Origin: Thalassotalea litorea
GTDB lineage: Bacteria > Pseudomonadota > Gammaproteobacteria > Enterobacterales > Alteromonadaceae
Reading direction: 5' to 3'
Assembly: GCF_005843925.1 (NCBI RefSeq)
Contig: NZ_VCBC01000003.1
Coordinates: forward strand, 1 to 64,000
DNA: 64,000 nt
Both the position numbers and the translations under genes were made by a program. How positions within the stretch are numbered: position 1 is the stretch's first letter; every line of letters begins with the position of its first letter. Positions 37,784 to 47,522 of the stretch are shown here, piece after piece. The notes under the pieces are model-generated. The model was not told the DNA's origin, searched no databases, and worked only from the letters and a program-made list of their open reading frames with translations.

Positions 37784-38700
37784 TATTTACCTCCTTGCAC
37801 GTTCGCGGTGACGTTATCCATGCCTTTGAAAAACCCCTCAAGTCGGGCGATCTCTGTTGGCATGATAGAAACATCGGCTTCATTGATGATATCGCCAGTT
37901 TGTTGGATAAAGGCCTGCATAAGTCGCATTTTGATGGCTTCATCACCACAGGGCTGCTTAGCTGCCTGAGCAATTAAGCCCATACCATTAGCGGTAGCAT
38001 CGGCAATTATTTCAATCTCCTGAGCCCGACCTTCAGCTTCGTTAATCTGCTTTTGTTTGTCACCTTCAGACAAATTAATCGCATGCTGGCGTTGACCTTC
38101 CGAAAGGTTGATAACCGAATCACGCTCGGCATTAGCCAGGGTGATTTCCGCGCGTTTTTTACGCTCCGCTTCCATCTGCTTTTCCAGAGTGTGAATCACG
38201 TTTATGGAAGGCGTGATATTACGCACTTCATAACGAAGTACTTTGATGCCCCAAGGGTCGGACGCTTTATCGATTTCCCGGACGATGGTTTCATTTAATG
38301 TGTCACGCTCACTGAATGTCTGGCTTAAATTAAGCTTTCCGATTTCAGAGCGCATGGTTGTTTGTGCCAAATTAACACTGGCGCGACGATAGTCTTCGAT
38401 ACCATAACTGGCTTTCGCACCGTCCATCACTTTAATGTAAACCAAGCCATCGACATCAATTTGAATATTATCTTTCGAAATACAACTTTGCGCCGGAATA
38501 TCGAGAACCTGTTCACGGGTTTCGTGACGATAGGCAACACGGTCAAAAAATGGGATCAAAAAATGCAGACCCGGTTGCATTACGGCTCGAAATTTTCCGA
38601 GGCGCTCAATGACGCAAACTTCGCGCATTTCAACGATTAGGATGAGTTTGAAAAGCACAAACAACACCGCTAACAGGGTAAAGGTAAAAATCGCTAACAC
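37783..38700 (-). CDS. SPFH/stomatin-like membrane protein (first of a pair)
   Basis: 305 residues, same architecture: N-terminal helix (FTFTLLAVLFVLFKLILIVE), VCVIERLGKFRAVMQPGLHFLIPFFDRVAYRHETREQ, QSCISKDNIQIDVDGLVYIK, and a coiled coil with NLSEGQRQHAINLSEGDKQKQI. It is clearly paralogous to the downstream protein but only partly identical, so the two may form a hetero-oligomer in the manner of HflK/HflC or of two-partner stomatins. It follows the NfeD gene. Confidence 0.9.
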   Translation of the reverse strand: MLAIFTFTLLAVLFVLFKLILIVEMREVCVIERLGKFRAVMQPGLHFLIPFFDRVAYRHETREQVLDIPAQSCISKDNIQIDVDGLVYIKVMDGAKASYGIEDYRRASVNLAQTTMRSEIGKLNLSQTFSERDTLNETIVREIDKASDPWGIKVLRYEVRNITPSINVIHTLEKQMEAERKKRAEITLANAERDSVINLSEGQRQHAINLSEGDKQKQINEAEGRAQEIEIIADATANGMGLIAQAAKQPCGDEAIKMRLMQAFIQQTGDIINEADVSIMPTEIARLEGFFKGMDNVTANVQGGK

Positions 38701-38827
38701 TATATACTCCTTGTTTTATACCGATGACGAAATAACACGGGCCAGTAATGATAAAGCCTTTAATTAAAGCCAAGACGAACCTTATCCGTTGACCAGTTTC
38801 CTATCGCGATTGGTATTTTATAAATTA

Positions 38828-39277
38828 TTAATATTCCACTCGTTCAACGACCAGAGAAATGTTTTCTCGGCAGATTACTTTCGCGGCTTCGCCTGGTTTT
38901 ATTTCGCTACCATCGCCGAGCGCGGTCCAACTAGAACCCTGAAACGTGACTCGGCCTTTACGATTGCCAGGGCCTATGGTCTCTACGACTTCCACTTCGG
39001 CACCGAACATATCGAGTTCTTCATCGGTATTATCGATACGAGTATCGCCGCCAACCATTTTTTGCGTAATATTTCGAAATAGCAGTAATAGCAGCAAAGA
39101 TAAAATAAACCAACATGTGAATGCGTGTACCCAATGGTCAATCAAACCAAGTTGCAGGGTGAGCGCAACTACAACAGCAGAGATACCGAGAAAGATGATG
39201 ATCCCGCCGGGAATTATTATTTCCAGCAACATCATTAAGATCCCCAGGCCTCCCCAGATCGCGACGTTATTCTCCAT
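38828..39277 (-). CDS. NfeD family protein, short form
   Basis: 149 residues: three membrane segments (LGILMMLLEIIIPGGIIIFLGISAVVVALTLQLG and FTCWFILSLLLLLLFRNI) and a C-terminal OB-fold (GRVTFQGSSWTALGDGSEIKPGEAAKVI). It lacks the ClpP-like protease domain of long NfeD proteins. NfeD partners of stomatins usually lie next to them, as here. AAAGGAGGTATGC, close to a perfect Shine-Dalgarno, precedes the ATG. Confidence 0.9.
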   Translation of the reverse strand: MENNVAIWGGLGILMMLLEIIIPGGIIIFLGISAVVVALTLQLGLIDHWVHAFTCWFILSLLLLLLFRNITQKMVGGDTRIDNTDEELDMFGAEVEVVETIGPGNRKGRVTFQGSSWTALGDGSEIKPGEAAKVICRENISLVVERVEY

Positions 39278-39552
39278 AATGCATACCTCCTTTTGCGTAC
39301 TAATTTCGGCGAAACCGCCGAGATTTATAGCGGATTTAAGCTCTGATATGTGATCGGAATGTAAACCACTATAGCAGGGGTTAATTTAAAATGCGACATA
39401 TTATGTCATGCAAGTGTCTGCGAGGTTTCCTGTTCTGGCGTTTCATTTTGTTGCTTATCGGTATTAAATATTCATATAAAACAATTGCTAAACAAATGCC
39501 TATGACATTGTTTATACTGAAACTGGAAATATTTATTCAAGGATGAAACTTA

Positions 39553-40350
39553 ATGAACGATAAACTAATGAAGGATTTACCTGAGTCGAAAATGGAAAAT
39601 GAACAAAGCGAGGCGAACCAAACGCCCTCCTTAGAATATGCAGAGCATTTAACGGAACATAAATATATCTTTACTACCATGGGTTGGATGGCATTGCTCT
39701 ATATTCCCACGTTAATATTGTCGATAGCTGTCAGCATTTATGCCGGCGCGGTGCTAAAAGTGGAAGATATGAATTCCTGGTTTATGGACGGTGATGTTAC
39801 CGCTTTATTGGGGATTGGCATGGCAATTGTGACACTGCCATTTGTGTTTTATGCCACGTCCACGACTCCGGTGACCGACAAAAACAGACTGCTAGGGTTG
39901 CAACCTTCGATAGCGCCCAAGCAACTACTTAGCTGGGGTCTGATTACCGCGGGTTTTATTTGCGTTTGGTGGGGGGTTAATGCCACATTGGAGATCGAAA
40001 CCCCGGAATTTATGGTTGGATTGAAAGCGACCACCGACAATGTCTGGCTTTTATTTTTGGCCATTTGCATAGTTGCGCCCATCTTCGAAGAAATTTTATT
40101 TCGCGGCTTTATGTTTGGACGGCTTGAGCATACTGCCATCGGGAAGTGGGGAACGTTGCTGATAACATCGTTAGTGTTTACCTTTATTCATGGTCAGTAC
40201 AACGCCGTTGAATTGACCATGGTCTTTTCTCTCGCGCTATTACTCGGATACTCGCGGTTAAAAACCGGCAATATCTATGTGCCAATTTTTATCCATATGC
40301 TCAACAATACCGTTTCCATGGTGACTTTATATCTATTTGAAGTGGTTTAA
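39553..40350 (+). CDS. CPBP family intramembrane glutamic endopeptidase
   Basis: 265 residues, seven or eight membrane helices after a hydrophilic N-terminus (about 1-40). The family motifs are intact: EEILFRG (motif 1, EExxxR), FTFIHGQYN (motif 2, FxxxH) and HMLNNTVS (motif 3, HxxxN). The family includes the eukaryotic CAAX protease Rce1 and bacterial bacteriocin-immunity proteins. The substrate here is unknown. It is transcribed away from the NfeD-SPFH operon. Confidence 0.9.
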   Translation: MNDKLMKDLPESKMENEQSEANQTPSLEYAEHLTEHKYIFTTMGWMALLYIPTLILSIAVSIYAGAVLKVEDMNSWFMDGDVTALLGIGMAIVTLPFVFYATSTTPVTDKNRLLGLQPSIAPKQLLSWGLITAGFICVWWGVNATLEIETPEFMVGLKATTDNVWLLFLAICIVAPIFEEILFRGFMFGRLEHTAIGKWGTLLITSLVFTFIHGQYNAVELTMVFSLALLLGYSRLKTGNIYVPIFIHMLNNTVSMVTLYLFEVV

Positions 40351-40370
40351 CGTCACTTTTTATCCGTACT

Positions 40371-40394
40371 AACGCTCTCTTTTGAGAGCGTTTT
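40371..40394. terminator. Terminator after the CPBP gene
   Basis: AACGCTCTC, TTTT, GAGAGCGTT then TTTCC. It lies 20 bases after the stop and is shared with the convergent gene at 40414. Confidence 0.8.
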
Positions 40395-40413
40395 CCTGTA
40401 TTAGCGTACGAGC

Positions 40414-40914
40414 TTACGTGGATTTATGGATTTTCTGTTCCCGTATATGTCTGTTTGAATCAGGGTCCTTAATTGCAACGATTGAGGCTATTTTTGAGTC
40501 AATATAGCTTGCTGGTAAGCTTGCTTGTTTCGCGCCAATCAATACGTGATTTAAGTACCAACAATAAGGCGATAATGACGCATCGATATCCGTTGCATAA
40601 TAGCTAAATGCGGCGATCGACTCGCCTTTATTCGTGCTCACCTGTACCGCTTTAATCTCATAACCTTTACCTACACCTTCAATGGCATCCAAATCCGGCT
40701 TTTGCTCTGGATCGATTGTAAATACCACACCGTGTACGACATCGTCTGGATTCGCGGTGAAATAGGCATCACACTTGCCGGAACCATCATGGCTGGATTT
40801 GTGAAAGCGTAGGTCGTGTTGAGCCAGACTATAGATGCCAATAGGCGTTGCACTTGGCACCCGCGCGGTTAAACGCGCAATCGACATGTTTGAGCCATAA
40901 GCGAAGTAGTGCAC
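40414..40914 (-). CDS. Gamma-glutamylcyclotransferase family protein
   Basis: 166 residues. HYFAYGSNMSIARL at the start is the YGSN nucleotide-free phosphate-like loop of the GGCT fold. VVFTIDPEQKPDLDAIEGVGKGYE carries the catalytic-type Glu in DAIEGVG. The family releases 5-oxoproline from gamma-glutamyl amines or peptides; the exact substrate is not deducible. Single gene. Confidence 0.85.
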   Translation of the reverse strand: MHYFAYGSNMSIARLTARVPSATPIGIYSLAQHDLRFHKSSHDGSGKCDAYFTANPDDVVHGVVFTIDPEQKPDLDAIEGVGKGYEIKAVQVSTNKGESIAAFSYYATDIDASLSPYCWYLNHVLIGAKQASLPASYIDSKIASIVAIKDPDSNRHIREQKIHKST

Positions 40915-40991
40915 AGTCCTATGTCCTTAAGTCGGGGAAATTTTCTTGATAGTAACTTAAAACCCCGCTGATTTTCCATGGAGAAAGTGCG

Positions 40992-41159
40992 ATGATGCAA
41001 AACGGGATCGATTTTCTGACTCTGGACTCGCCATTAAATGCAGTAAATTTTTACCACCGGCTTGGGTTTATCGATGCCGGGCAAGGCAAATTTATTACGC
41101 AAAATGGTACTAATCTTGATTCTGTGCAAATGATTAAGTATCTGACCAATTCGCATTAA
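40992..41159 (+). pseudogene. Remnant of a GNAT acetyltransferase (C-terminal end only)
   Basis: A 55-codon frame starting with a double ATG (40992 and 40995). LNAVNFYHRLGFIDAGQGKFITQNG followed by VQMIKYL is the end of a GNAT fold (motif B: A..FY..LGF). The N-terminal two thirds with the acetyl-CoA loop are missing and nothing upstream restores them. GGAGAAAG precedes the ATG by chance or because a short product is still made. The flanking 41160-41333 holds nothing recognisable. Confidence 0.7.
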
Positions 41160-41333
41160 GCCGCTTTAAAACATCCTATCGATTTGGGGCTCAGGACGCC
41201 TGCATTTTCGAACTTTAATCATTTAAACTCAGTCAATCGAACATTTTAATTGCCTAAATTATTTGCGGTTGAGTAAACAGCTTGAGAAGGAAAAAATGGG
41301 TTTGCATGGAGAGGCTTTGGTTGGTGTTGTCCC

Positions 41334-41361
41334 AAAAAAAGCCCGGAAGAAACCGGGCTTT
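41334..41361 (-). terminator. Terminator after hutH
   Basis: GCCCGG (41341-41346), CCGGGC (41353-41358), with A7 on the left giving a U-run on the minus strand. It ends the hutC-hutU-hutH transcript. Confidence 0.88.
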
Positions 41362-41384
41362 GGAAATGGATGCTTATGCAACCT

Positions 41385-42917
41385 TTACACGCTAGGTAGG
41401 GTATTGGTTGGCATTAAATCGTGGGCAAATGCACTTGCCAATAACTGACTCGCAGCTTCAATATCCGGTGCAAAGTAGCGATCTTTGTCGTAAAAAGTGA
41501 CATTCGCACGCAGGGCTGCTTTGGCCTTTTCGACATTTTCAGAGCCCTTAAGTGGCGTCCGAAAATCCAGACCTTGAGCGGCGGCAAGATATTCTACCGC
41601 AATAACACCTAAGGTGTTATTCGCCATATCCGCTAAACGGCGACCGGCAAAGGCAGCCATGGATACGTGATCTTCCTGATTCGCCGATGTTGGCATACTG
41701 TCAACAGACGCCGGATGCGCTAAGGTTTTATTTTCAGACGCTAATGCTGCAGAGGTTACCTGTGCAATCATAAAACCAGAATTAACACCGCCATTATCAA
41801 CTAAAAATGCCGGTAACTTACTCAGACTTGCATCGATAAGCAATGCCATGCGACGTTCCGATAATGCACCGATTTCGCTAATGGCAAGTGCCAGATTATC
41901 GGCGGCCATAGCAACCGGCTCCGCATGAAAGTTACCGCCGGAAATAAAATCACCATCGTCAGCGAAGACTAAAGGATTGTCGGTAACACCATTGGCTTCA
42001 ACCAACAAAACTTCTGCTGCCTGACGGATTTGGGTTAAACAAGCACCCATAACCTGAGGCTGACAGCGCAATGAATAAGGATCCTGAACTTTTTCGCAAT
42101 CAATATGGGATTGCGCAATTTCAGAGCTGTCATTTAGCATGTGTCGATAGGCGGCGGCGGCATCGATTTGACCCTGTTGCCCCCGAATTGCATGAACGCG
42201 GTGATCAAATGGCGAACGCGATCCCATTGCCGCTTCAACGCTCATCGCCCCAACCATAGTGCTGGACGCAAATAGATCTTCAGCTCTAAACAGACCTTCT
42301 AAGGAGAAAGCAGTTGACGCCTGGGTACCATTTAATAGTGCCAGACCTTCTTTAGCAGCAAGGGTTACTGGTGTCATGCCCGCAATTTTTAAACCTTTCG
42401 CGGCACTGATTATCTGGCCCTTGTGGATCACTTCACCTTCGCCCAATAAAGGTAATACCATATGGGACAATGGTGCCAGATCACCCGACGCACCAACACT
42501 GCCCTGTTTCGGCACGTAAGGATACACTTGAGCATTTATCAAGTTGATCAACGCTTCGATTACCGATAAACGAATACCAGAATATCCGCGGGACAAGGAG
42601 TTTATCTTAAGCACCATCATCAGGCGCACCGTCGCTTCATCCATTGGCTCGCCATAGCCGGCCGCATGGCTCAGAACAATCGAACGTTGTAATAATTCCA
42701 ACTCTTCTGTTTTGATGCGGGTATTGGCCAATAAACCAAAACCGGTATTAATACCATAAACGACTTTGTCTTCACGAATCACCTTTTGTACGGCTTCCGC
42801 ACTTTTATTGATCGCATCAAAACAGCCTGGATCTAAGGAGATTTTAACTGCCTCACGGCTTACTTTTCTTAAATCCGCCAAAGATAACTCACCGGAAACA
42901 ATATTTAATTCAGACAT
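41385..42917 (-). CDS. hutH: Histidine ammonia-lyase
   Basis: Removes ammonia from L-histidine to give urocanate, step one of histidine degradation. 510 residues from the ATG at 42917. The self-formed MIO cofactor triad Ala-Ser-Gly is in [15 protein letters not shown] (near 143). Also YGINTGFG (catalytic Tyr loop), [21 protein letters not shown] and [10 protein letters not shown]. It begins 12 bases after hutU ends. Confidence 0.97.
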   Translation of the reverse strand: MSELNIVSGELSLADLRKVSREAVKISLDPGCFDAINKSAEAVQKVIREDKVVYGINTGFGLLANTRIKTEELELLQRSIVLSHAAGYGEPMDEATVRLMMVLKINSLSRGYSGIRLSVIEALINLINAQVYPYVPKQGSVGASGDLAPLSHMVLPLLGEGEVIHKGQIISAAKGLKIAGMTPVTLAAKEGLALLNGTQASTAFSLEGLFRAEDLFASSTMVGAMSVEAAMGSRSPFDHRVHAIRGQQGQIDAAAAYRHMLNDSSEIAQSHIDCEKVQDPYSLRCQPQVMGACLTQIRQAAEVLLVEANGVTDNPLVFADDGDFISGGNFHAEPVAMAADNLALAISEIGALSERRMALLIDASLSKLPAFLVDNGGVNSGFMIAQVTSAALASENKTLAHPASVDSMPTSANQEDHVSMAAFAGRRLADMANNTLGVIAVEYLAAAQGLDFRTPLKGSENVEKAKAALRANVTFYDKDRYFAPDIEAASQLLASAFAHDLMPTNTLPSV

Positions 42918-42928
42918 CACAGGCTTCC

Positions 42929-44608
42929 TTATTTGTTAGTGATCATTGGCAAATCGAGACCTTGCTCATTTGCACAGTTGATGGCGATATCATAGCCAGC
43001 ATCAGCATGCCGCATCACTCCGGTGGCAGGATCATTCCACAGTACGCGAGCTAAGCGAGCTTTGGCTTCATCGGTACCATCGGCAACGATAACTACGCCG
43101 GCGTGCTGGCTAAAGCCCATACCAACCCCACCACCATGGTGTAAGCTAACCCAGGTTGCACCCCCTGAAGTGGATAGCAAGGCATTCAATAGTGGCCAGT
43201 CGGAAACCGCATCGGAACCGTCTAACATGCTTTCTGTTTCACGATTTGGCGAGGCGACTGAGCCGGAATCTAAGTGATCTCGACCAATCACAACGGGCGC
43301 TTTTAACTCACCACTTTTGACCATTTCATTAAATGCTAACGCAAGGCGGGCACGATCTTTGAGGCCAACCCAACAAATTCGGGCTGGAAGACCCTGAAAT
43401 GCGATACGCTCTCTGGCCATATCTAACCAATTATGCAGATTTGGATTATCAGGAATAAGCTCTTTCACTTTAGCGTCGGTTTTGTAGATATCTTCAGGAT
43501 CGCCAGAAAGCGCGACCCAACGAAATGGTCCAATACCTTCGCAGAATAATGGGCGAATGTAAGCGGGAACAAAACCCGGGAAATCAAAGGCGTTTTTCAC
43601 ACCTTCTTCTAATGCCATTTGACGGATATTGTTACCGTAATCTGTGGTTGCAGCGCCTGCAGTTTGCAGATCCAGCATTGCCTGTACCTGAACGGCCATC
43701 GATTGCTTCGCCGCTTTTACCACTGCTGCTTCGTCTTTTGCTCGCATTTCGGCAGCATATTCCATGGTCCAACCCTGCGGCAGGTATCCATTTAACGGAT
43801 CATGTGCTGAGGTTTGATCGGTTACCACATCTGGGGTGATACCGCGTTTTACTAATTCTGGAAATACGTCTGCGGCATTACCTAAAAGACCCACTGAGAT
43901 AGCCTGGCCATCACTGATAGCTTCATCAATCATGCTCAATGCTTCATCAAGCGTGGTGGCTTTTTTATCTACGTAACGGGTTTTTAAACGAAAATCGATT
44001 CGGGTTTCGTCACATTCCACCACTAACGCACAAAATCCTGCCATGGTTGCAGCTAGTGGTTGTGCACCACCCATGCCGCCCAATCCACCAGTAAGCACCC
44101 ACTTACCTTTGGCGTCACCATTAAAGTGTTTATTTGCCATGGCTGCAAAGGTCTCGTAAGTACCTTGAACAATACCTTGTGAGCCAATGTAAATCCATGA
44201 GCCTGCGGTCATCTGACCGTACATCATCAAGCCTTTTTTATCTAACTCGTTAAAATGCTCCCAGTTACCCCAGGTTGGTACTAAGTTAGAGTTGGCAATC
44301 AACACGCGCGGAGCATCTTTATGGGTTTTAAAAACACCTACGGGTTTACCCGATTGCACCAATAGAGATTCGTCATCTTCAAGGCGATTTAAAACTTCGA
44401 TAATCTTGTCGTAACATTCCCAGTTACGAGCTGCACGGCCAATTCCGCCGTATACAACCAAAGACTGCGGGTGCTCAGCAACTTCCGGATCCAGGTTGTT
44501 CATTAACATACGTTTGGCCGCTTCGGTCAGCCAGCTTTTTGCGGTGATTTCGCTACCGCGATCGGCACGAATAACACGTGATTTGTCGAGACGAGGGTCT
44601 GAAGACAT
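42929..44608 (-). CDS. hutU: Urocanate hydratase
   Basis: Converts urocanate to 4-imidazolone-5-propionate using tightly bound NAD. 559 residues, normal for the family. [38 protein letters not shown] (NAD loop), and [18 protein letters not shown] with the catalytic Cys region further upstream ([15 protein letters not shown]). It lies between hutC and hutH. Confidence 0.97.
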   Translation of the reverse strand: MSSDPRLDKSRVIRADRGSEITAKSWLTEAAKRMLMNNLDPEVAEHPQSLVVYGGIGRAARNWECYDKIIEVLNRLEDDESLLVQSGKPVGVFKTHKDAPRVLIANSNLVPTWGNWEHFNELDKKGLMMYGQMTAGSWIYIGSQGIVQGTYETFAAMANKHFNGDAKGKWVLTGGLGGMGGAQPLAATMAGFCALVVECDETRIDFRLKTRYVDKKATTLDEALSMIDEAISDGQAISVGLLGNAADVFPELVKRGITPDVVTDQTSAHDPLNGYLPQGWTMEYAAEMRAKDEAAVVKAAKQSMAVQVQAMLDLQTAGAATTDYGNNIRQMALEEGVKNAFDFPGFVPAYIRPLFCEGIGPFRWVALSGDPEDIYKTDAKVKELIPDNPNLHNWLDMARERIAFQGLPARICWVGLKDRARLALAFNEMVKSGELKAPVVIGRDHLDSGSVASPNRETESMLDGSDAVSDWPLLNALLSTSGGATWVSLHHGGGVGMGFSQHAGVVIVADGTDEAKARLARVLWNDPATGVMRHADAGYDIAINCANEQGLDLPMITNK

Positions 44609-44623
44609 GATCTCTCCTACTCC

Positions 44624-45328
44624 TTAATTAAAAACAGAATGCCCACCTAGACGATAACGATCCCCTGGTGAGGTTAAAATTGCGAATGAAACCACTCCGG
44701 CTCGAGACCAGGTGCGGCGTTTGATTTGTAGGCAGGCGTTGTGTTCTGAAGTCTGCAAGTACTCACAAATTTCATTGTTGGCAACGACCGCTGAAATTTC
44801 CTGACTAGCCTCGGTCAGAGGCGCAACCTTTGACAGATATTCATGGGGAGTTATTCGATGGAAATCTTGTTCCCCATATTCCGGCAATAAATCCGCATCA
44901 ACAAAGCGTTGTTCCAGTTGCACCGGTAGGCCATTATTTTTGTGTAAAATTAGCGATTGAAACACATTGCTGCCGATCGCTATTTGCAGGTTTTTGGCGA
45001 TTTCTTCACTGGCTTCAAGGGATGTTAGTTGCAACAGTTGCGCAGAATAATCCCCACCATTTTCATTAATTTCATCTTTGATGCTGCGGATTTGCAACAC
45101 CGATGACTGGGATTTGAAGCTGGCGACAAAGGTACCGGCACCTTTAGCCCGGCTAAGTACACCTTCTTCAGTGAGCTCCTGCAATGCCCGGCGGGCCGTC
45201 ATTCTTGAAACCTGAAACTGATCCGCCAGCTCATTTTCTGAAGCCACCCGCGCCAGTTCAGGCAATACACCAGATTCAATTTGACCACGGATATGATCTT
45301 TAATTTGAGTAAATTTTGGTGTGGTCAT
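44624..45328 (-). CDS. hutC: Histidine utilisation repressor HutC, GntR family
   Basis: 234 residues: N-terminal winged helix (IKDHIRGQIESGVLPELARVASENELADQFQVSRMTARRALQELTEEGVL) and a C-terminal UbiC-like urocanate-binding domain (about 90-234, LILHKNNGLPVQLEQRFVDADLLPEY). It represses hut genes until urocanate builds up. First gene of the operon, with two operator-like TGTATATACA sites before it. Confidence 0.94.
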   Translation of the reverse strand: MTTPKFTQIKDHIRGQIESGVLPELARVASENELADQFQVSRMTARRALQELTEEGVLSRAKGAGTFVASFKSQSSVLQIRSIKDEINENGGDYSAQLLQLTSLEASEEIAKNLQIAIGSNVFQSLILHKNNGLPVQLEQRFVDADLLPEYGEQDFHRITPHEYLSKVAPLTEASQEISAVVANNEICEYLQTSEHNACLQIKRRTWSRAGVVSFAILTSPGDRYRLGGHSVFN

Positions 45329-45416
45329 AACAGCGTTGTACCTTTTCTGACAATATCGTTGAAGCCATCGTCACATGAATTATATAGCATAGAGAAAAAT
45401 CTGAAGAGAATTCACT

Positions 45417-45470
45417 TGTATATACATCTTGTGAGGCTGAGGATCATAGACGATCTTTGTTGTATATACA
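45417..45470. promoter_or_regulatory. Two HutC-type operators upstream of hutC
   Basis: TGTATATACA at 45417-45426 (context CTTGTATATACATC) and at 45461-45470 (context GTTGTATATACAAG). Each is a perfect palindrome of the type bound by HutC; centres are 44 bases apart, about four helical turns, so two dimers could act on the same face and loop or block the promoter. Confidence 0.8.
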
Positions 45471-45479
45471 AGTTGTGGG

Positions 45480-45765
45480 TCAGAGCAATTTATTGGCACA
45501 ATTAATCCGCACTCCTTCATGCAATGTATTGGTGTGATTGGTCGTTAGGTTTAGTTGCCTGTTTTGGCTCGCGACATTACCCCTTCAGGTCGCTCGGCAA
45601 TTTGCAGGTGTGTCAACAGGGATTATGGAAGGTTTAATACTGAACTTGGGTATTGCGATTGATACGTTTGTTCACGGCTTATTGATTTTTGGGGTTGCTG
45701 TTTTTGGCGTTGTTGTTTTTAGGGGCTTGGTAAACCCATAGCCCCACAACCATGTTATCAGAGCA
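45480..45765. other. Intergenic stretch without a convincing gene
   Basis: An open frame at 45538-45741 encodes a hydrophobic 67-residue peptide rich in Val, Phe and Gly, but it has no ATG at its start, no ribosome binding site and no family. No terminator of the usual kind was seen for the acyl-CoA dehydrogenase gene. Confidence 0.35.
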
Positions 45766-46944
45766 TCAAAAGAACGCCTGTAAGCCAGTTTGTGCACGCC
45801 CGAGAATCAAGGCGTGGATATCGTGAGTGCCTTCGTAGGTATTCACCGTTTCCAGATTGATCATATGGCGAATCACATGGAATTCGTCAGCAATACCATT
45901 GCCTCCGTGCATATCGCGGGACATGCGGGCTATTTCTAAAGCTTTGCCACAGTTATTACGCTTTACCAGAGATATCATCGTCGGATCGAAATCTTTATCA
46001 TCAATCAAACGACCAACCCGCAAAGACGCCTGTAAACCCAATGTGATCTCGGTTTGCATATCCGCGAGTTTTTTCTGGAATAACTGAGTTTGCGCTAGCG
46101 GTTTGTTAAACTGCTGGCGATCCAAGCCATACTGACGCGCTCGATGCCAGCAATCTTCCGCCGCGCCCATAGCACCCCAGGAAATGCCGTATCTGGCCAT
46201 ATTCAAACAGCTAAATGGGCCGCGTAATCCGCGTACATCCGGAAACATGTTGTCTTCGGGAACAAATACATTGTCCATGACAATTTCACCAGTAATGGAG
46301 GCCTTTAAGCTCATCTTGCCTTCAATTTTTGGGGCTGATAAGCCGGACATACCCTTTTCTAAAACAAATCCGCATATTTGGTTGTCGTGTGCCGCGCTTT
46401 TCGCCCAAACCACAAAGACATCGGCAATTGGTGAGTTAGTGATCCACATCTTGCTGCCGGACAGTTGATAGCCTCCCGGTACTTTTTTGGCTCGGGTTTT
46501 CATACCCGCAGGATCAGAACCTGCATCGGGCTCGGTCAGACCAAAACAGCCGATCCATTCACCGGTCGCTAATTTAGGCAGGTATTTTTGTTTTTGTGCT
46601 TCACTGCCCCAGGTGTATATCGGGTGCATGACCAGTGATGACTGCACACTCATGGCGCTACGGTAACCAGAATCAACCCGCTCGACTTCTCTGGCAACCA
46701 AGCCATAAGACACATAAGAAACCCCAGGGCATCCATAGCCATCAATCGTCGCACCCAACAATCCAAGTTCACCAAATTGGCGCATAATATTGGCATCGAA
46801 GTTTTCATGACGATTGGCCATTAAAATGCCTGGTTGTAATTGTTGTTGACAAAAATCATGAGCCATATCACGGATCATTCGTTCTTCATCACTCAGTTGC
46901 TTGTCTAGTAAAAGAATATCTTCCCAGTTTGATTTTGAGGTCAT
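45766..46944 (-). CDS. gcdH: Glutaryl-CoA dehydrogenase
   Basis: Oxidises and decarboxylates glutaryl-CoA to crotonyl-CoA with FAD, in lysine and tryptophan breakdown. 392 residues of the acyl-CoA dehydrogenase fold. [20 protein letters not shown] is the glutaryl-CoA subgroup signature with the Arg that reads the distal carboxylate. [12 protein letters not shown] and KMWITNSP line the FAD site. The catalytic Glu is in [10 protein letters not shown] near residue 370. Single gene, away from the hut operon. Confidence 0.93.
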   Translation of the reverse strand: MTSKSNWEDILLLDKQLSDEERMIRDMAHDFCQQQLQPGILMANRHENFDANIMRQFGELGLLGATIDGYGCPGVSYVSYGLVAREVERVDSGYRSAMSVQSSLVMHPIYTWGSEAQKQKYLPKLATGEWIGCFGLTEPDAGSDPAGMKTRAKKVPGGYQLSGSKMWITNSPIADVFVVWAKSAAHDNQICGFVLEKGMSGLSAPKIEGKMSLKASITGEIVMDNVFVPEDNMFPDVRGLRGPFSCLNMARYGISWGAMGAAEDCWHRARQYGLDRQQFNKPLAQTQLFQKKLADMQTEITLGLQASLRVGRLIDDKDFDPTMISLVKRNNCGKALEIARMSRDMHGGNGIADEFHVIRHMINLETVNTYEGTHDIHALILGRAQTGLQAFF

Positions 46945-47132
46945 CGACTCATTCCTAAATCAAATTATATTCTTTCATTATGGGGCTAAAATACTTTAAA
47001 TTCATCTTGATATGTCACTCATTAACAATAATTATGTAAACTCTATTGAGGTTATTAAGGTCGACTTGATAAACCTTGATAACGGTAAATTGACAGTTCA
47101 ACAGAGAATTTTTAACGCATTTAGGGGCATTT

Positions 47133-47522
47133 ATGAAAGCTACGGGGAATTTCGATATCACCATGGATCCACAAACCGATGATGTGGCCCCGGTTGGGCG
47201 CATTGTTATCAATAAGAAGTACCGCGGCGATCTCTGTGGCTCGGGTATTGGGCAAATGATCAGTAAACGGACTGAGGATGGCCATGCCGCATATGCGGCA
47301 ATCGAAGAGTTTACTGGTACTTTGCATGGCAAGTCGGGTGGCTTTACATTATTACATCAAGGCCTGATGTCCCCCGATTCCCAACAATTGAATATCCAAA
47401 TCGTTGACGGCTCAGGTCATGGCGAATTAGTTGGCATTCGTGGGATTCTCGAAATTATTCAGTCGCAGCAAGGCCACAGTTATCAATTAAGTTTTGAGGT
47501 TTCATCTCCGCTTACAGAATAA
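47133..47522 (+). CDS. DUF3224 family protein
   Basis: 129 residues, a small beta-barrel of the allene-oxide-cyclase-like or DUF3224 type: GNFDITMDPQTD, GRIVINKKYRGDLCGSGIGQMIS, YAAIEEFTGTLHGKSGGFTLLHQGLM and GELVGIRGILEI are conserved. Cytoplasmic, of unknown function. Its last 11 bases overlap the end of the convergent HupE/UreJ gene. Confidence 0.88.
   Translation: MKATGNFDITMDPQTDDVAPVGRIVINKKYRGDLCGSGIGQMISKRTEDGHAAYAAIEEFTGTLHGKSGGFTLLHQGLMSPDSQQLNIQIVDGSGHGELVGIRGILEIIQSQQGHSYQLSFEVSSPLTE

Noticed and set aside
38715..38820. TATACCGATGACGAA and TATCGCGATTGGTATT as a further inverted-repeat element
   Set aside because: Only about 10 of 16 positions agree between the ends; too weak to call.
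45538..45741. 67-codon hydrophobic frame before gcdH
   Set aside because: No ATG at its start, no ribosome site and low-complexity Val/Phe/Gly content.
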